Shown here piece after piece: positions 23,746 to 35,699 of a stretch of DNA of 64,000 nucleotides (position 1 is its first letter; every line of letters begins with the position of its first letter). The translations under genes and the position numbers were made by a program. The stretch covers positions 3,870,834 to 3,934,833 of the forward strand of contig JAQFVV010006270.1 of the NCBI GenBank assembly GCA_028023455.1. Direction: 5' to 3'. Source of the stretch: Epiperipatus broadwayi (taxonomy: Eukaryota > Onychophora > Udeonychophora > Euonychophora > Peripatidae). Under the pieces are notes generated by a model that was not told where the DNA came from, searched no databases, and worked only from the letters and a program-made list of their open reading frames with translations.

Positions 23746-24710
23746 AAAATATATATATTTTAAAACAATTATTTTCAAAATTTATTCATTTATTAGGCAA
23801 ATCCTGTGGGGGGTTTTAAGATAAAATTATATACCAAATTTAAAATTATTCAAAAAGTTAACTTGGCTCCACTATATATTTTTAATATTTTGCATATTAA
23901 TAGGCATTGATTAGCATCCCTTGCAAGGGATGGAGAAATACATAGATTTTAATTAATAATTAAATAAAATTTTCAAATTATAAAGTGCCTATATAATTAA
24001 AATGCACACTTTAAAAAAATAAACTTTTATTAGTGATAATTCCAAAATATTTTCTCTAATTACATTCTCATGCAAAAACTATACAGTAATCATAATTTTG
24101 GTTTGATAAAGATCAGCTATTTGCCAAATCATATTTTTTGTTTAGCAATAAAACTATTATGTTTATCTATCTATCAATTAATCAATTATCAGAAAATTTG
24201 ATACAATGAATCATTTTACAACCAGTGGTGACTTTTGCATTATCAAATTAGCACGTGTGTAACCTATATAAATGTATACTGACAAACAAAATCTAGATAA
24301 CAACTCTGCCTTACACCATTTCCCTATATTAAAGATTACAAATATCTAGATTCATATGTAAATTTCCTGTGTAACATCTCTCTTTCATTCTATACCTTTT
24401 TAAAAATATACAACAAAATAGTTAGTCACTCATAAAAAACCTTTTTAAATGTAATAAGCTCTTTATATGTGACTCTAGTTAACACTGCAATTGATTTATC
24501 ATCTCCTCTTCATTTTCCAAAACCTCATTGTTTTTCAGACAAATATGACAATGTAAGACCCTCAATAATAAGCTCACCCGGATGTGGTTACCTAACTGCT
24601 CTAAAATTTCCATGCCCTCCATAGCATTGGCTAACTCTTTGCTAAATAAAATCTAATGTCTACTCTTCATAGATATAGATTATATCGCAAATATCTTCTT
24701 AAAACTATTT
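23746..24710. other. AT-rich DNA, no feature recognised
   Basis: No domain or terminal repeat identified. Confidence 0.5.
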
Positions 24711-24712
24711 CT

Positions 24713-24930
24713 CTATTAGCCTTAGATGGACAATTGAAAATTTACACTGGATTCCAAGAGATTGTAAAAGATCCAGAAAGAGACCACATGTGAGATGGAT
24801 GGATGAAATAAGAAAGTGTGCAAGGGTGATGTGGAGAAGAGAAGCTAAAGATCGGAAAAGATGGATTGAACTTGGAGAGACTTTCATCCTGCAGTGGATT
24901 GATAAAGGTTGATGATGATGATTATTCTTC
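24713..24930 (+). pseudogene. RTE-type LINE, 3' fragment with (GAT)n tail
   Basis: A plus-strand frame from 24717 reads about 60 residues: WTIENLHWIPRDCKR, then RPHVRWMDEIRKC, then MWRREAKDRKRWIEL and FILQWIDKG before the stop. This is the conserved C-terminus of the endonuclease-reverse transcriptase polyprotein of RTE-like non-LTR elements (W.P...R-x-RP-x-RW-x-D-x-I ... W ... A-x-DR-x-x-W ... L-x-E-x-F). The stop is followed by GATGATGATGAT, the short simple-repeat tail typical of RTE. The 5' side is truncated. Confidence 0.8.
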
Positions 24931-26185
24931 CCATCTTTTTACTGCAATCACTTTTTATGATTTATCTCATATAAATATTCAGTTATTGATTCATTTTTAT
25001 GAGTTGTTTTTCCTATCTAAACTATTTTATTCTATTATATTTTTCCATTTCACTATTTATTCTAAAATCTTTTTTTTTTATATAGTTTTACTTGTTTTAT
25101 GTCTCACCCCACTGTATTAAGTTTTCTTTACAAAGTTCTATCTTGTACAAATTCTTTTTTTTAAATATTTTTTTTACAAATTATTAAAAAAATTTCATAA
25201 TGATTTAGAAGCTTTTTTTCAGAATTAATGTCTGTGAATATTTGCTTAGTGCAATTGGGTGGAGATCTAGTGAACCTATTCTGCTCAGAACTACACTAAA
25301 TAAATAGTTATGTGATTATAATTACATTAGTATTTATAAATAGATGTCTATATAACAATAATCTATTAAACAATAGCCTGCTATTTAATATGACCGATTA
25401 CTAATAATAAGTATCAAAAGATAGTAAAAGGAAAAACAAACAAAAAAACTTCTAGATTTTTAATAAAAGTTTCAATAATTTGTAATAAAATATTAGAAAG
25501 ACTTTTGTTCTTTATTATAGTTGCTGGCGCTCTAGCAATGAAATTTAAAAAAATATTAAAATCTTTTAAAAAAATATTCTACGAGGGCTTAACTTTCAGA
25601 CCAGTGAAATATTTTTAAAATAATGTCAGAAAGTTAAAATTTTCATACACACATAATTTTAGAATATTTAAATCTAAAAAAAAAAATATTATTACTAAAT
25701 ATATATATAAATTTAGCATAATGAATTGTAAAATACTTGTTTTAAAAGTAAGACAAAGAAGACAATCAGGTTAAGATTTTTAAAGTGTTAGAGACGAAGT
25801 ATGTGAATTTGCATATGAATGTTAAGGCCTAGCATGGCTTTTCATCCATCAATCATAAGTGTCAGGCAACCTCTAGTGACTGACACAAGTGTAACGCTTG
25901 CAAAGAATAGCTAATTTACAAATGTAAAAGCACAAAGTTAGACTAAAAAAAATACTGAAAAGGCAAGATGTTAAAAATATATTTTTTTGCTAATGTTTTA
26001 TACGAGTATGTGCATATTTATGTAATAAGAAAGCATATATTTATTTTGCAAACTTATTTTTTCTTCAAATTTACAATAATTTATAAAAAAATATTTTAAG
26101 CATTAGGTCATTATAAATAACATTAAATCTGCAATATATTCTTTTAGAATATAAACAACATCCTCATACACTTTTGATTTCAATA
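24931..26185. other. AT-rich DNA, no feature recognised
   Basis: 25780-25900 is slightly less AT-rich but shows no recognisable motif. Confidence 0.5.
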
Positions 26186-26191
26186 GTTCAT

Positions 26192-26246
26192 CCAATATCC
26201 CCAGACTAGTTTCTGGCTTGTGATCTTCATCAGTGAGGAGCCTTGG
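26192..26246 (-). ncRNA. Penelope-type hammerhead ribozyme motif, stem II decayed
   Basis: Minus strand: CCAAGGCTCCTCA, CTGATGA, AGATCACAAGCCA, GAAAC, TA, GTC, TGGGGATATTGG. Stem I pairs CCUCA with UGGGG next to the core and CCAA with UUGG further out, with an internal loop between. Stem III is the minimal A-C/G-U with a UA loop, and the cleavage triplet is GUC. This is the layout of the short type-I hammerheads known in Penelope-like elements. Stem II pairs poorly, so the copy is probably inactive. The surrounding 26170-26300 may be a Penelope pLTR remnant. Confidence 0.65.
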
Positions 26247-26249
26247 ATC

Positions 26250-27538
26250 TGAGAGCACTGCACCTAGAGATCTTAGGATTTAATGCAACCCTCCAGCAGC
26301 CACCTTTTATCTCTATTTAACTACAAAACTATGAGTCTTAAATTGAAAACACTATAATATTTTAAATCCAAGCTCATTAGCTTATATAGTCATATAGGTC
26401 TGAATTCAGTTCAGTACCTATACATTTTGATGTCTGAATGTATTGCTTGTGATCACATAAATTTGGTAAACATTAGTGTTCCCACATGTTTACTTTTAGT
26501 TTTATGTTTTTGGTTATAGTCTTCCACAGTGTTATTTGATTCTTATTGGTTAAATATTGATTTCTGATGTTTTCTTCTTCTACTGTTAATAAATGCCAAT
26601 ATCTTTTTAAGATTTAATTGAACATCAACAATTTCATCCCAGTAAATTATGATGAAACTGCCATCAAATTTCCCTTATTAATTCCTTTAGATTTCTATCT
26701 GTAAAAAAAAAAAAATGTACTTCCATTTATTTACTACATGATATTCAAAATTCCATGGCAAATTTTAGGAATAATCAGAAATGAGATAAATTGAAAAAGT
26801 AAAAAAAATAACAAAGTTAGATCTAGTTTTGTTGTAATCTTAATTGATAATTAGTTTTTGATTTCATTTTTCCTAACTAGAATTCATTATTTAAAATTCA
26901 GATTTACATAACTATAAATAAAATTTTGAGAACATTACTCATTTAAAGAGTTTATGAATTAAGATTTCAAGCCAAATAAAGTAATTTCTAACATGTGGCT
27001 TACTTTTATTGCTATTATTATTTTTCATGAAACTTAAAAATTTATAGTTTTAATTATGAAACCTAATAAACCTAAGATGAGAAGTGTTTCTATATTAATT
27101 TTAGGATTTTTAAAACAAAATTATATTTTGTATAAAATGGACGATATAAAATCTGACGTGCTTTTTTGCATGAATTGTTCGACATAAATTAAGAAAGAGT
27201 AACATGATATTTAGTATATATAATATTTGAATGAAATTTAATTATTGCATAGTATTTATTTATTCACTAAATGTTATACCTTCTAATTATGTATTTATTT
27301 ATTTATTTTTTTTTAAAAAAAATGTAATGAGTTTATAAAATGCCTTTTTCTTTTTAAAAAAAACACGTTTTACCCAATATATCAAATATCCATCAAATTA
27401 TTAAAGAACACTTCATATTTCTCAAATTTGTTTCACTTTAAATGAATATTTAACTAGCTGTACAAATTCATATTTTCCTCACCCACAATTAAAGAAATTT
27501 CAATCTTTAAATTTTTTTCATGTTTAGTTTTTATAAAA
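26250..27538. other. AT-rich DNA, no feature recognised
   Basis: No gene or repeat identified. Confidence 0.5.
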
Positions 27539-27583
27539 ATGAAATAACTGAAACACACAGACTTATTATATACCTATGAAATG
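27539..27583 (-). mobile_element. short tail fragment of the hammerhead repeat
   Basis: AATAACTGAAACACACAGAC then TTATTATATACCTATG matches the ends at 23680-23705 and 34553-34590. Only the extreme 3' part is kept. Confidence 0.5.
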
Positions 27584-27589
27584 TAAATA

Positions 27590-28875
27590 CAGCCATTTTC
27601 AATTTACTTCTAAATACTTTAATACTTGCTCCCTGCTATATAAAGATACACTTTATGAAAAACATTTATAATAACAGGAAGCATTACTACTTTTTCGGTA
27701 AAAACCTTAAGCATACATTTTAAAATATAACAGATGCCAAATTAATTTTAATATTTAAAAAAAAAATCAAGTTAGATTATAATCCTCAGAGTTATTGAAA
27801 TATCCTTACCAGGAATATCTCTGTTGGAAACCATTGCTCGAATGACTGCATGTGTACTACAATTTCTTCAGGATAAAAATTCCACTTAGAATCTATTATT
27901 GGAATTAATCAGACTCCTCCTCTCTGAATCCTGAGACAAAAAAAAATCACATTCTGCCATGCCATGATTTTGAAACAACATTCAATTATATTGTAGATAA
28001 CTAATCACATTTGTTTCTATCTATGACTATTTAAATTTTAATGTATTGAATAAAAGACTACAAATTTAAAATTTTATCTAAAATCTTTACAAAAGCCTAC
28101 AATTTTTTTTCTCTCTCTCTCTTGTTTCTATAGAGAGTGTGTCTATGAGGAAAGAGCTTTTTAAAAAAAAATTAAGAGAATTTATTTTTAGATAAATATT
28201 TCAGTAACACTCTCTGTCTTCTAAAAAAGTTTAAGTTATTATAAAATTGAAGAATTTTATATGAAAAAAATGGCCACTATAAGTGATCACATATACATAA
28301 ATGTATGCTTACATCTAACGTTGAAGTGTCTCATAAAAGAAGAATATTAAGAACTATAAAGTAATTACTCTATTTAAATTAATAATTTAAAGACTATTCA
28401 GTACAGTATTATAAGACCATTAATTAAATAAAGAATTTCATAATTACTTAAAATAACGTTTGAATATAATTGCCCACTATTATGCACATTGAGCTCAACA
28501 AGGTAACAATGCTGAAAAAGAGCAAATATGCTATAATAATTACTTTAAAAAAAATTGAAATAAGCTGGGAATATGGTTAATTATGCTAATTTTTTTAAAG
28601 GCAAAAATTAATATATTAACTAAAAAAAAATGAAGGAAAAAAAAAAAAGTAAAAAAAAAGTAATCACTGATTAACTGAAATGTCAAATTTTAAATGAAGA
28701 ACTAATGAGTAATGAAAATAACATGAAATTCAAATGTATATTTTGTACTATATAGAAGAAATAAAAAACAAATTTCTGAAATTTTGGGGAAAAAAAAAAT
28801 ATGATAATGCCAAAAAATATCAATGAAAAAAATAATATATGCAGAAAAATTGAATAATTTTTGAAGAATTTGAAG
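27590..28875. other. AT-rich DNA, no feature recognised
   Basis: A CT microsatellite is at about 28111-28123. Several A and T homopolymers are present. No gene. Confidence 0.5.
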
Positions 28876-28879
28876 TACA

Positions 28880-29145
28880 AAAATAAATATGTAAAAAATA
28901 TTTTTTAAAAATAATACTTTTATGTAAACAGCCAACTAAAAAGTAGCAAAATAACAAAGTAATATGACTAAAAAATGTGTCATTTCATAAAAGCATTTGA
29001 GGCTTTTTGTTTTTTGTGGCCTCAAATGCTTTTATAAAATGACATATTTTTTAGTCAGATTACTTTATTTTTCTATTTTTTAGTCTGCTGTTTACACAAA
29101 AGCATGATTTTTTTTTTAAATCTGTTTTTTACATATTATTTTTTT
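28880..29145. mobile_element. long imperfect palindrome / foldback MITE
   Basis: The two halves are inverted copies around about 29012. Inner arms GACTAAAAAATGTGTCATTT plus CATAAAAGCATTTGAGGC mirror 29023-29060 almost perfectly. The outer part (CTTTTATGTAAACAGCC...ACTAAAAA) mirrors 29085-29110. Arms are about 110-130 bases. A related palindrome with a diverged centre lies at 46383-46575, so this is a dispersed family. Confidence 0.85.
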
Positions 29146-29404
29146 ATTTTTTAGTTATATTTACATATTATTTTTAAAAAATGGTTAAAGCTACTAAAAA
29201 ATCTGACAAAACTTATAATTTAATAATAAGATGTGAGAATTTAAAATATTTTAAACTAACAAATTCTAAATTTAAATATCATATATCTGTCTACTATACA
29301 AAAACATTTATGTGCTGGCTTAAAATGAATATTAACAAAATTTTCTTCTATAAATGTAATGTTTCCATCAGATATATATTTTTATTTTAATTAATTTAAT
29401 TAAG

Positions 29405-29530
29405 TATAAGTTAAATCAATATTAACAAAATTTTATTTTACAAGTATAATATTTCCATTGGCTCAGTTATTAAGAAGTTTTCTTGGGAAGTGTAAGGATG
29501 TGAGTTTGAGTTTTAAAGAGGAACTTTTTT
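29405..29530 (+). mobile_element. degenerate tRNA-like SINE segment
   Basis: TTGGCTCAGTTATTAAGAAG at about 29459 resembles a tRNA D-arm/A box, and GGATGTGAGTTTGAG at about 29496 resembles a B box about 35 bases downstream. A diverged copy of the same block, in the same position after the palindrome, is at 46915-47000. The family therefore extends through palindrome, tRNA-like part and tail. Decayed; a functional tRNA is excluded by missing stems. Confidence 0.5.
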
Positions 29531-29545
29531 TTTTCATTATTAAAA

Positions 29546-29738
29546 ATTCAAATATGTGGATATATAGATAGAAACACAGATGGGGTAAGTTATATAGAAG
29601 CATTTAAAAAAATTTTAAATGTGGATATATAGACAGAAACACAGACAGGGAAAGTTAATATAAAAGCATTTAAAAAATTAAAAATGTGGACATACAGATA
29701 GAAACCCAGACAGAACATGTTAATATAAAAGCATTTAA
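29546..29738. repeat. three-unit tandem repeat of about 64 bp
   Basis: ATGTGGATATATAGATAGAA ACACAGA ... AAGTTA-TATA-AAGCATTTAA recurs at about 29555, 29619 and 29684. The 46-kb relative carries one unit only, so the triplication is local. Confidence 0.85.
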
Positions 29739-29739
29739 T

Positions 29740-30776
29740 ATGAAATACATATGGTTTCTTAAATAAAAGATTCTTTTTTAAAAAAATTAAATTCACGTTA
29801 ATTTTATTTTTTTTTTTAAATAAACATTTAATGAATTCTTTGGCTAAACAGATTAGAATATAAAATTTAATTGGAGGGTGTGTGTGCAATCATTATGAAA
29901 TTATATATAAAAAAATACACTCAAAAGATATTAGCTAAAATGCCATCCATTCTAACTTGAATAAAGCATTTAAAAAAACAACAACAATATCATAGATATC
30001 CAAATTTCAGATATATCTTACGAAATATTCAACACACCTGTCTGACTTTGTTAAATTTCTCAGGTAATAGAACTCCTAAAAAGTAAATTATGAAAGTAAA
30101 GTAATTGCTAATAAAATAGTTGTTATGAAACCATAATGTCTCTCTGTGACTTTTCAAAATAAAAATTTTGAAAATATAAGCTAATATAAAAAATTAAATG
30201 AAAAGAATTTACAAAAAGTAGAGAAACAATTCTAATTATATGAATGCTTTAAAAAATCAATAAAAATATAGATTATTTTGCACAAACATATATATATGCA
30301 GTCAGTTCTGTTTATAGTATAAGATATGTATTCCTATACATGATTGCACTATGCAAAATCATGCAAAAAAATAAAGATATTATTACAAAATAAAGTTGGA
30401 AAAATAATACTAAAAATTATTGCTAAAAGTGTAGATGGCTAATACAACAGGTAGCACAATTTTAAATACAGAAAAAATGGATAAGAAATACATAAATATA
30501 CTATTAATACAGCATTTAAATTTAAAACATAAACTTTGCTTGAATAGTTGTATATGATTTGATTCAATAGGAGACAGTTTTCTATGTTTTCAAGATTTCT
30601 CACAGATAAAATTATGTATTAGCAAACATGAAATTCATGTTAAATGTTCATATTCTCTTATTTTTTCCAAAATATTTTATTATTTTCAGATTTAGCTCAT
30701 TACTCAGAAGTTTTCTCTTTTTATGGCAGAAATATAATTTTCTTCATTTCCTATATATTGATTTCTACTTTAACTT
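29740..30776. other. AT-rich DNA, no feature recognised
   Basis: No gene or repeat identified. Confidence 0.5.
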
Positions 30777-30955
30777 ATACCATTTACAAATTTCTTAAAC
30801 ACTTTATCAATATTCTTTCTTTATATCAAAACTAACAGTTTCGACTGTCCTGCAGTCATCATCAGTTCTGATGATGACTGCTGGATGGTCAAAACTGTTA
30901 TTTTGATATAAATAAAAAGTATTGATAAAGTGTTTAAAAAAGTTATAAATGGTAT
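30777..30955. repeat. 179-bp near-perfect palindrome with hammerhead-like core
   Basis: Arms of about 85-88 bases (ATACCATTTA ... CACTTTATCAATA ... TATATCAAAA ... AACAGTTT ...) meet at CATCATCAG-TT-CTGATGATG. In the minus-strand arm CTGATGA is followed by a GACTG/CAGTC hairpin and GAAAC, matching the order of a hammerhead core. In the other arm the second box is CAAAA. The flanking stem I is not convincing, so a ribozyme call is weak. An inverted duplication of a retroelement end is likely. Confidence 0.75.
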
Positions 30956-30959
30956 GATA

Positions 30960-33900
30960 TGTTTTCTCTTTGCATGTACTGTTTACCACATTTGAAAGAG
31001 ATTGTTTAAGCATATAAGTGTGCTGATTAAATATTTTCAATATAGAAAAGTTCACAAATATAAATAAATAGGAAAACATAACTTTACAGGATAACACATG
31101 TGGCAAATTAAAACACTAATTATGAAATTCTTGGTTGTTTCTATGCATGAATGTTGAATGTTCTTATATGACTTGATACAGCAGTTTCCTACATTCAAAT
31201 AGTTTTGTATTGTCAATACATAAGCTACAGAAGAGCTGACTATATGTATAATATGCTCAAATATTAAAATAATAAAAATAATATAAAAATTAATATTTGT
31301 GTATGTAGACTAGTATGAAAATAAATAAGGTATAATAATTGAAAACTGATTTTTTAAAAATCATTTGCATTTGAAAAACTCCTTTCAAAGACTTAATTAC
31401 ATGATTATAATAAAAAAAATTTTTTCATACAATCATATTCAACCAAATATTCAATTAGCAACAAAATTAGATTCAATATTTGATTTTTTTGTTTAAAAAA
31501 AAAAACTATTTCAATAAAAAAAAAAAAAACATTTAAAGGCAGTTCTTTCTTTGTTCAAATTTTAAACTGAATGGTTAGTTACCTGGCAGGTCATGTGATG
31601 TTTAATCACCAGAAGAAGAAAAACTTCGTACTGGAAAATTTTAGCTTTGAATTGTCACCCTACTACTGCTTTAAACCATACAAGGCAAAAATAGCAGTGT
31701 AATAAAATTAAGCACTTATATAATCTTCAGTAATAAAGTTATTAAACCATATGCAAACACCTTGAATTTTGATTTTTTTTAAAATTTTTATAAATTACAT
31801 CTTTGTAGCAAAAACATTTTATTATGTGTTTATTACAATTCTAGATAGGGATATAATTCATAACAATTATATCTTAAGGAAAATAAACTTCTTTAAATTG
31901 TAATGTTCATTTAAATTAATAAGATTCAAATCCCAAATAATTTACTATATCTTTATTTTGTTTTAAATATTTGAATTTTAAAATAACATTTCCATTGTTT
32001 TCTTTTTCAATTGTAAAATTTATATTTTATCTATTTTTTGCACTTATTGTAAAAAAAACAAACAATATAAATGATTTTGACATAAGCAAAACCTAGCATA
32101 GATAAATATGTATTTACATAATAAAAAAAAATAACATACACAGTCTACAGAAAGCATGCAAAATACTCTTTTTGAAGCTAAAAGAAACTCGGTTAAACAA
32201 TGAGACAGAAAAAAAGAGAAATATCTTTAATTCGTTCATTAACAAAAACTAAATTCATTTTTTGCATAAAATAGTAATTTTGCTTTCTTATTCACCCAGC
32301 AAAGTTGAATAATAATTTAATCGCTTATTCATTAGTAGCACAATAAATTTAATAATTACAAAATTGTTAATTATATTCATTTCTCTAGATCTTTCTAAAA
32401 GTATTATATTTAAAATAATAAAAGTATTATAAAATTCAGTCCAAGAACAACCTGTTAATATGATCAGTAAAAAAAAAAAAGTATTTTTATATATCCCAGC
32501 AATAAAGATTTATATATATACTTATTAAATTAGGACATGTGACATATGACTTGATTTCTTTGTAATATATATATATTGTTTATACACAAACTGAATACAA
32601 AAACTTGTAGAGTGAATTATTTACATAAATCAGAAATTGCATACAGTATTTGCTTTTCTGTTTAATTAAATATCATGAAATAATTATCCACATATTTTTT
32701 ATAAAATATTGGCGCTTGTATACTTTTTAATACATTGCACAGTGAGCCTAATGTTAATATTCGCCTTCTTGAATAGTGAATTCAAAGATGTTTTGGCAGT
32801 ATAGTTTTGTAGCATATATTTTGTAATCTTGTCTACAATATATTTATTGACTGTCATATTAACAATACCTATATAAATGTAGTCTAATAATTTTAATGAA
32901 ACCATAAATTAATCATGGCTTTATCAAATATGTAATGCTGATAATATAAACTTATTCTGAAAATATTACTATGCTCATTTACAACCCAGATTCCCACAGA
33001 ATCATTTTAATTGAATTTGAAAATAACGCACCTTACTTGTATCAATGTCAATTTTTTTATTTTGATATCAATCTAAATTGGCATCGCTGTAAGAGAGAGG
33101 ACTTGTTTACAAGTTTATTTTAAATAATTCTCTAAGGATCTGGTTTATATCTTATTATAATAAACATGTTTGGACTTGGATTATTTGATGACTAAATTTA
33201 TACATATATATAAGCACAGGGATATTGCTTTCACTTTCTACAAACATCAATTTTTGATGAATGTATTATTTCAGTATTTCATTGTTTCACAACATTTTTG
33301 TTTTCATATGATTTTGTTGCTGTTTTTACATTTTTTAATGCGGATTTTGTATATTATTTATTATTATAAAATTTTGTTAAAATAGAAGTTTTTTGCAATT
33401 AACAACAGAGCATTAATAAAATATTTTTATATATTTTGGAGATCTTTACTTTTTGCTGCTTTATTTTCTATTTTGAATTCATTTATTATAAATTATTTTA
33501 TTTTAGTAAAATAATTTATAAATTTTCATTATTTTTAATATGTTGTGCATTTTATCAGAGCTCTTTTTTTTCTTTCATAAATGTTAATGTATTACTTTTA
33601 ATCAGCTTTTAAGGTAAAAAAATTTCCCTCTTTATTTCTTTTATTTTTGTAATGCTTTTTATTTAAAATTTATTTTTATGTAACAAATTACTAATTTTTC
33701 TTTAGATTCTTCTAACAATATTTTTCTTATTTAAAAGTGATTTTTAAAATTATTTTAAAAGACATTTATACTTATTAATAATGTATATCCCAATTATTTA
33801 TTGTTTTTCTTTGTATTTTCAAAACAATTGTTTTTAAATTGTTTATTATAATCATATGATATACTTTCTTTCTATTCAATTTCTATTTCATTTTTATTCA

Positions 33901-34550
33901 AAGTTATATCATTTTGTAATTTCTTTTCTTTACTACAATATTTTTTATTATTCATTGAAAACTTAATTAAGCTTTTATTTATTTCATCCATAATTTGTTT
34001 TTTTAAAATACTTTTTCTAATACTATTTTTATTTTTCGTTTATTCTTTTTCATTTACTGATTGATTATTAAGTAAAGGTTTATAATAAAAATTCAATTTT
34101 AAATGTTTCTTTAATAATAATAATTCTATTACAAAATATCAGATTAAACAATAGGAATCAAACTTCAAATTCCATAAATTTCATTTTTCAAGTCCTTGAT
34201 ACTAAATGGATGATAATCTTTAGAAGTATCCTGCTTTTTATCAAAATCACCAACATCAGGAATCTACCTACAAAAATAAGAGTTCAAAAATTAACTTGAT
34301 ACTGTAAATATGTAAATATATATTTGCATCTTTATATTCAAACTAATGAGCAAGAATACTGGTTAATGATTTAACAGCCAATCTATTAAAAAAATTATCT
34401 ATATATCCATTTAACTATTATTCTTAGTATTTATATGAATCTATTCATTAATCCATCTAACTTATATAAATCTATCCATTTATCACTATATTTATCTATC
34501 AATATATATATAATTTACTGTTCTTTACCTACTTAATTATCATCTTTATT
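30960..34550. other. AT-rich DNA, no feature recognised
   Basis: 3.6 kb with homopolymers and dinucleotide TA runs (32506-32520, 32565-32575). Open stretches here are compositional. No domain or repeat family identified. Confidence 0.5.
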
Positions 34551-34552
34551 TA

Positions 34553-34625
34553 ATAACTGAAACACAGGCTTATAATATACCTGTGTCTATATATGTAATA
34601 TATAGGGTATAGGAGCACAGACTTT
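34553..34625 (-). mobile_element. 3' fragment of the hammerhead repeat
   Basis: Minus strand: AAAGTCTGTGCTCCTATACC, CTATATATTACATATATAG, then ACACAGG-loop-CCTGTGT and TTCAGTTATT. The hairpin stem is a variant of AGTACAGG/CCTGTACT in the 50.7-kb copy. Confidence 0.6.
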
Positions 34626-34938
34626 TTTTATTTAAATAAATAATAGGCAATATATGTTCCTTAAATATTTTATGTATTTAATTTAAATCAACCTAATCTA
34701 ACTATTTCTATAATACCTGCTTTACATTTTACTAGTGTGAATTTATCTAATATATAAAATAATTCCGAATCTATTTTTAATAACTTATAAGTCTATATAT
34801 TTCATTATATCTATTTATTACTGATGAAATTATGTTGATCCTCACACTTATCTGTATTTAACTATCCAATCAAATATTTAGCTACATCTCTATCTATCTA
34901 CCTAATATTTAAAGTCATTTACTTAATCTATTTATAAT

Positions 34939-34994
34939 AAGGCTATAACCTTAAGACTATGCATTTTAGGCCATAGTCTTAAGGTTATAGCCTT
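34939..34994. repeat. perfect 23-bp hairpin, 10-base loop
   Basis: 34939-34961 (AAGGCTATAACCTTAAGACT plus ATG) is the exact reverse complement of 34972-34994, separated by CATTTTAGGC. Flanking bases continue the pairing imperfectly. It could be a foldback remnant or a small hairpin RNA precursor. No neighbouring element was identified. Confidence 0.85.
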
Positions 34995-34999
34995 AATAT

Positions 35000-35695
35000 A
35001 TATTACTTAAGTAATGAATATGATGCCCTTTATAAATTATTAATTAATCTATTTATGTTGATTTAATTGCTTAAATGGGTAAGTATATATATCAAAAGCA
35101 AATTTTGAAGGACTAGTAGAAATTACCTAGCCCTCCATTTTAGTAATACTTACATTAATTTTAAATTTTTGCATTACTTTTATGCTGCTTATATACACTA
35201 TGAATCCTTCTCAGAATTATATATTAACCCATATATATACACACACATACACATCTGATTAATTTTGCAAATAGACCCAAAATATATTTATTTGTAGTTC
35301 AAAGTTAAATATTAAAAAAAAATACTGAAGGACAATATCTTTATATAAAAGTTTATTTTATATTTTACTATCATTTTAAATAAATAGATAAAAATTATCC
35401 TTTTTAATTAACTTAATTCCTTTATTTGTAATCCAGTCAATTAATGATCATTAAAGATTATTAACTTCTCAGAACATAACTGATGAAAAAAAATTACTAT
35501 ACTGGGAATAAGTAGAATTTCTAGATCTTGGTTAAACATTTAAAAAAAAAAAAATTAAACTTGAGACAGAAGTGCATAAACATTTTAATCCAATCCCCCC
35601 TGCTTGTCACTCCACTCGATAATCCTTTACTATTTATCGGAACTGAGCAGGACCAAAAATGTAGTACCTCTAAGCAACATTATTTAAACATATAT
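35000..35695. other. AT-rich DNA, no feature recognised
   Basis: No gene or repeat identified. 35590-35665 is slightly GC-richer but unrecognised. Confidence 0.5.
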
Positions 35696-35699
35696 ATCT

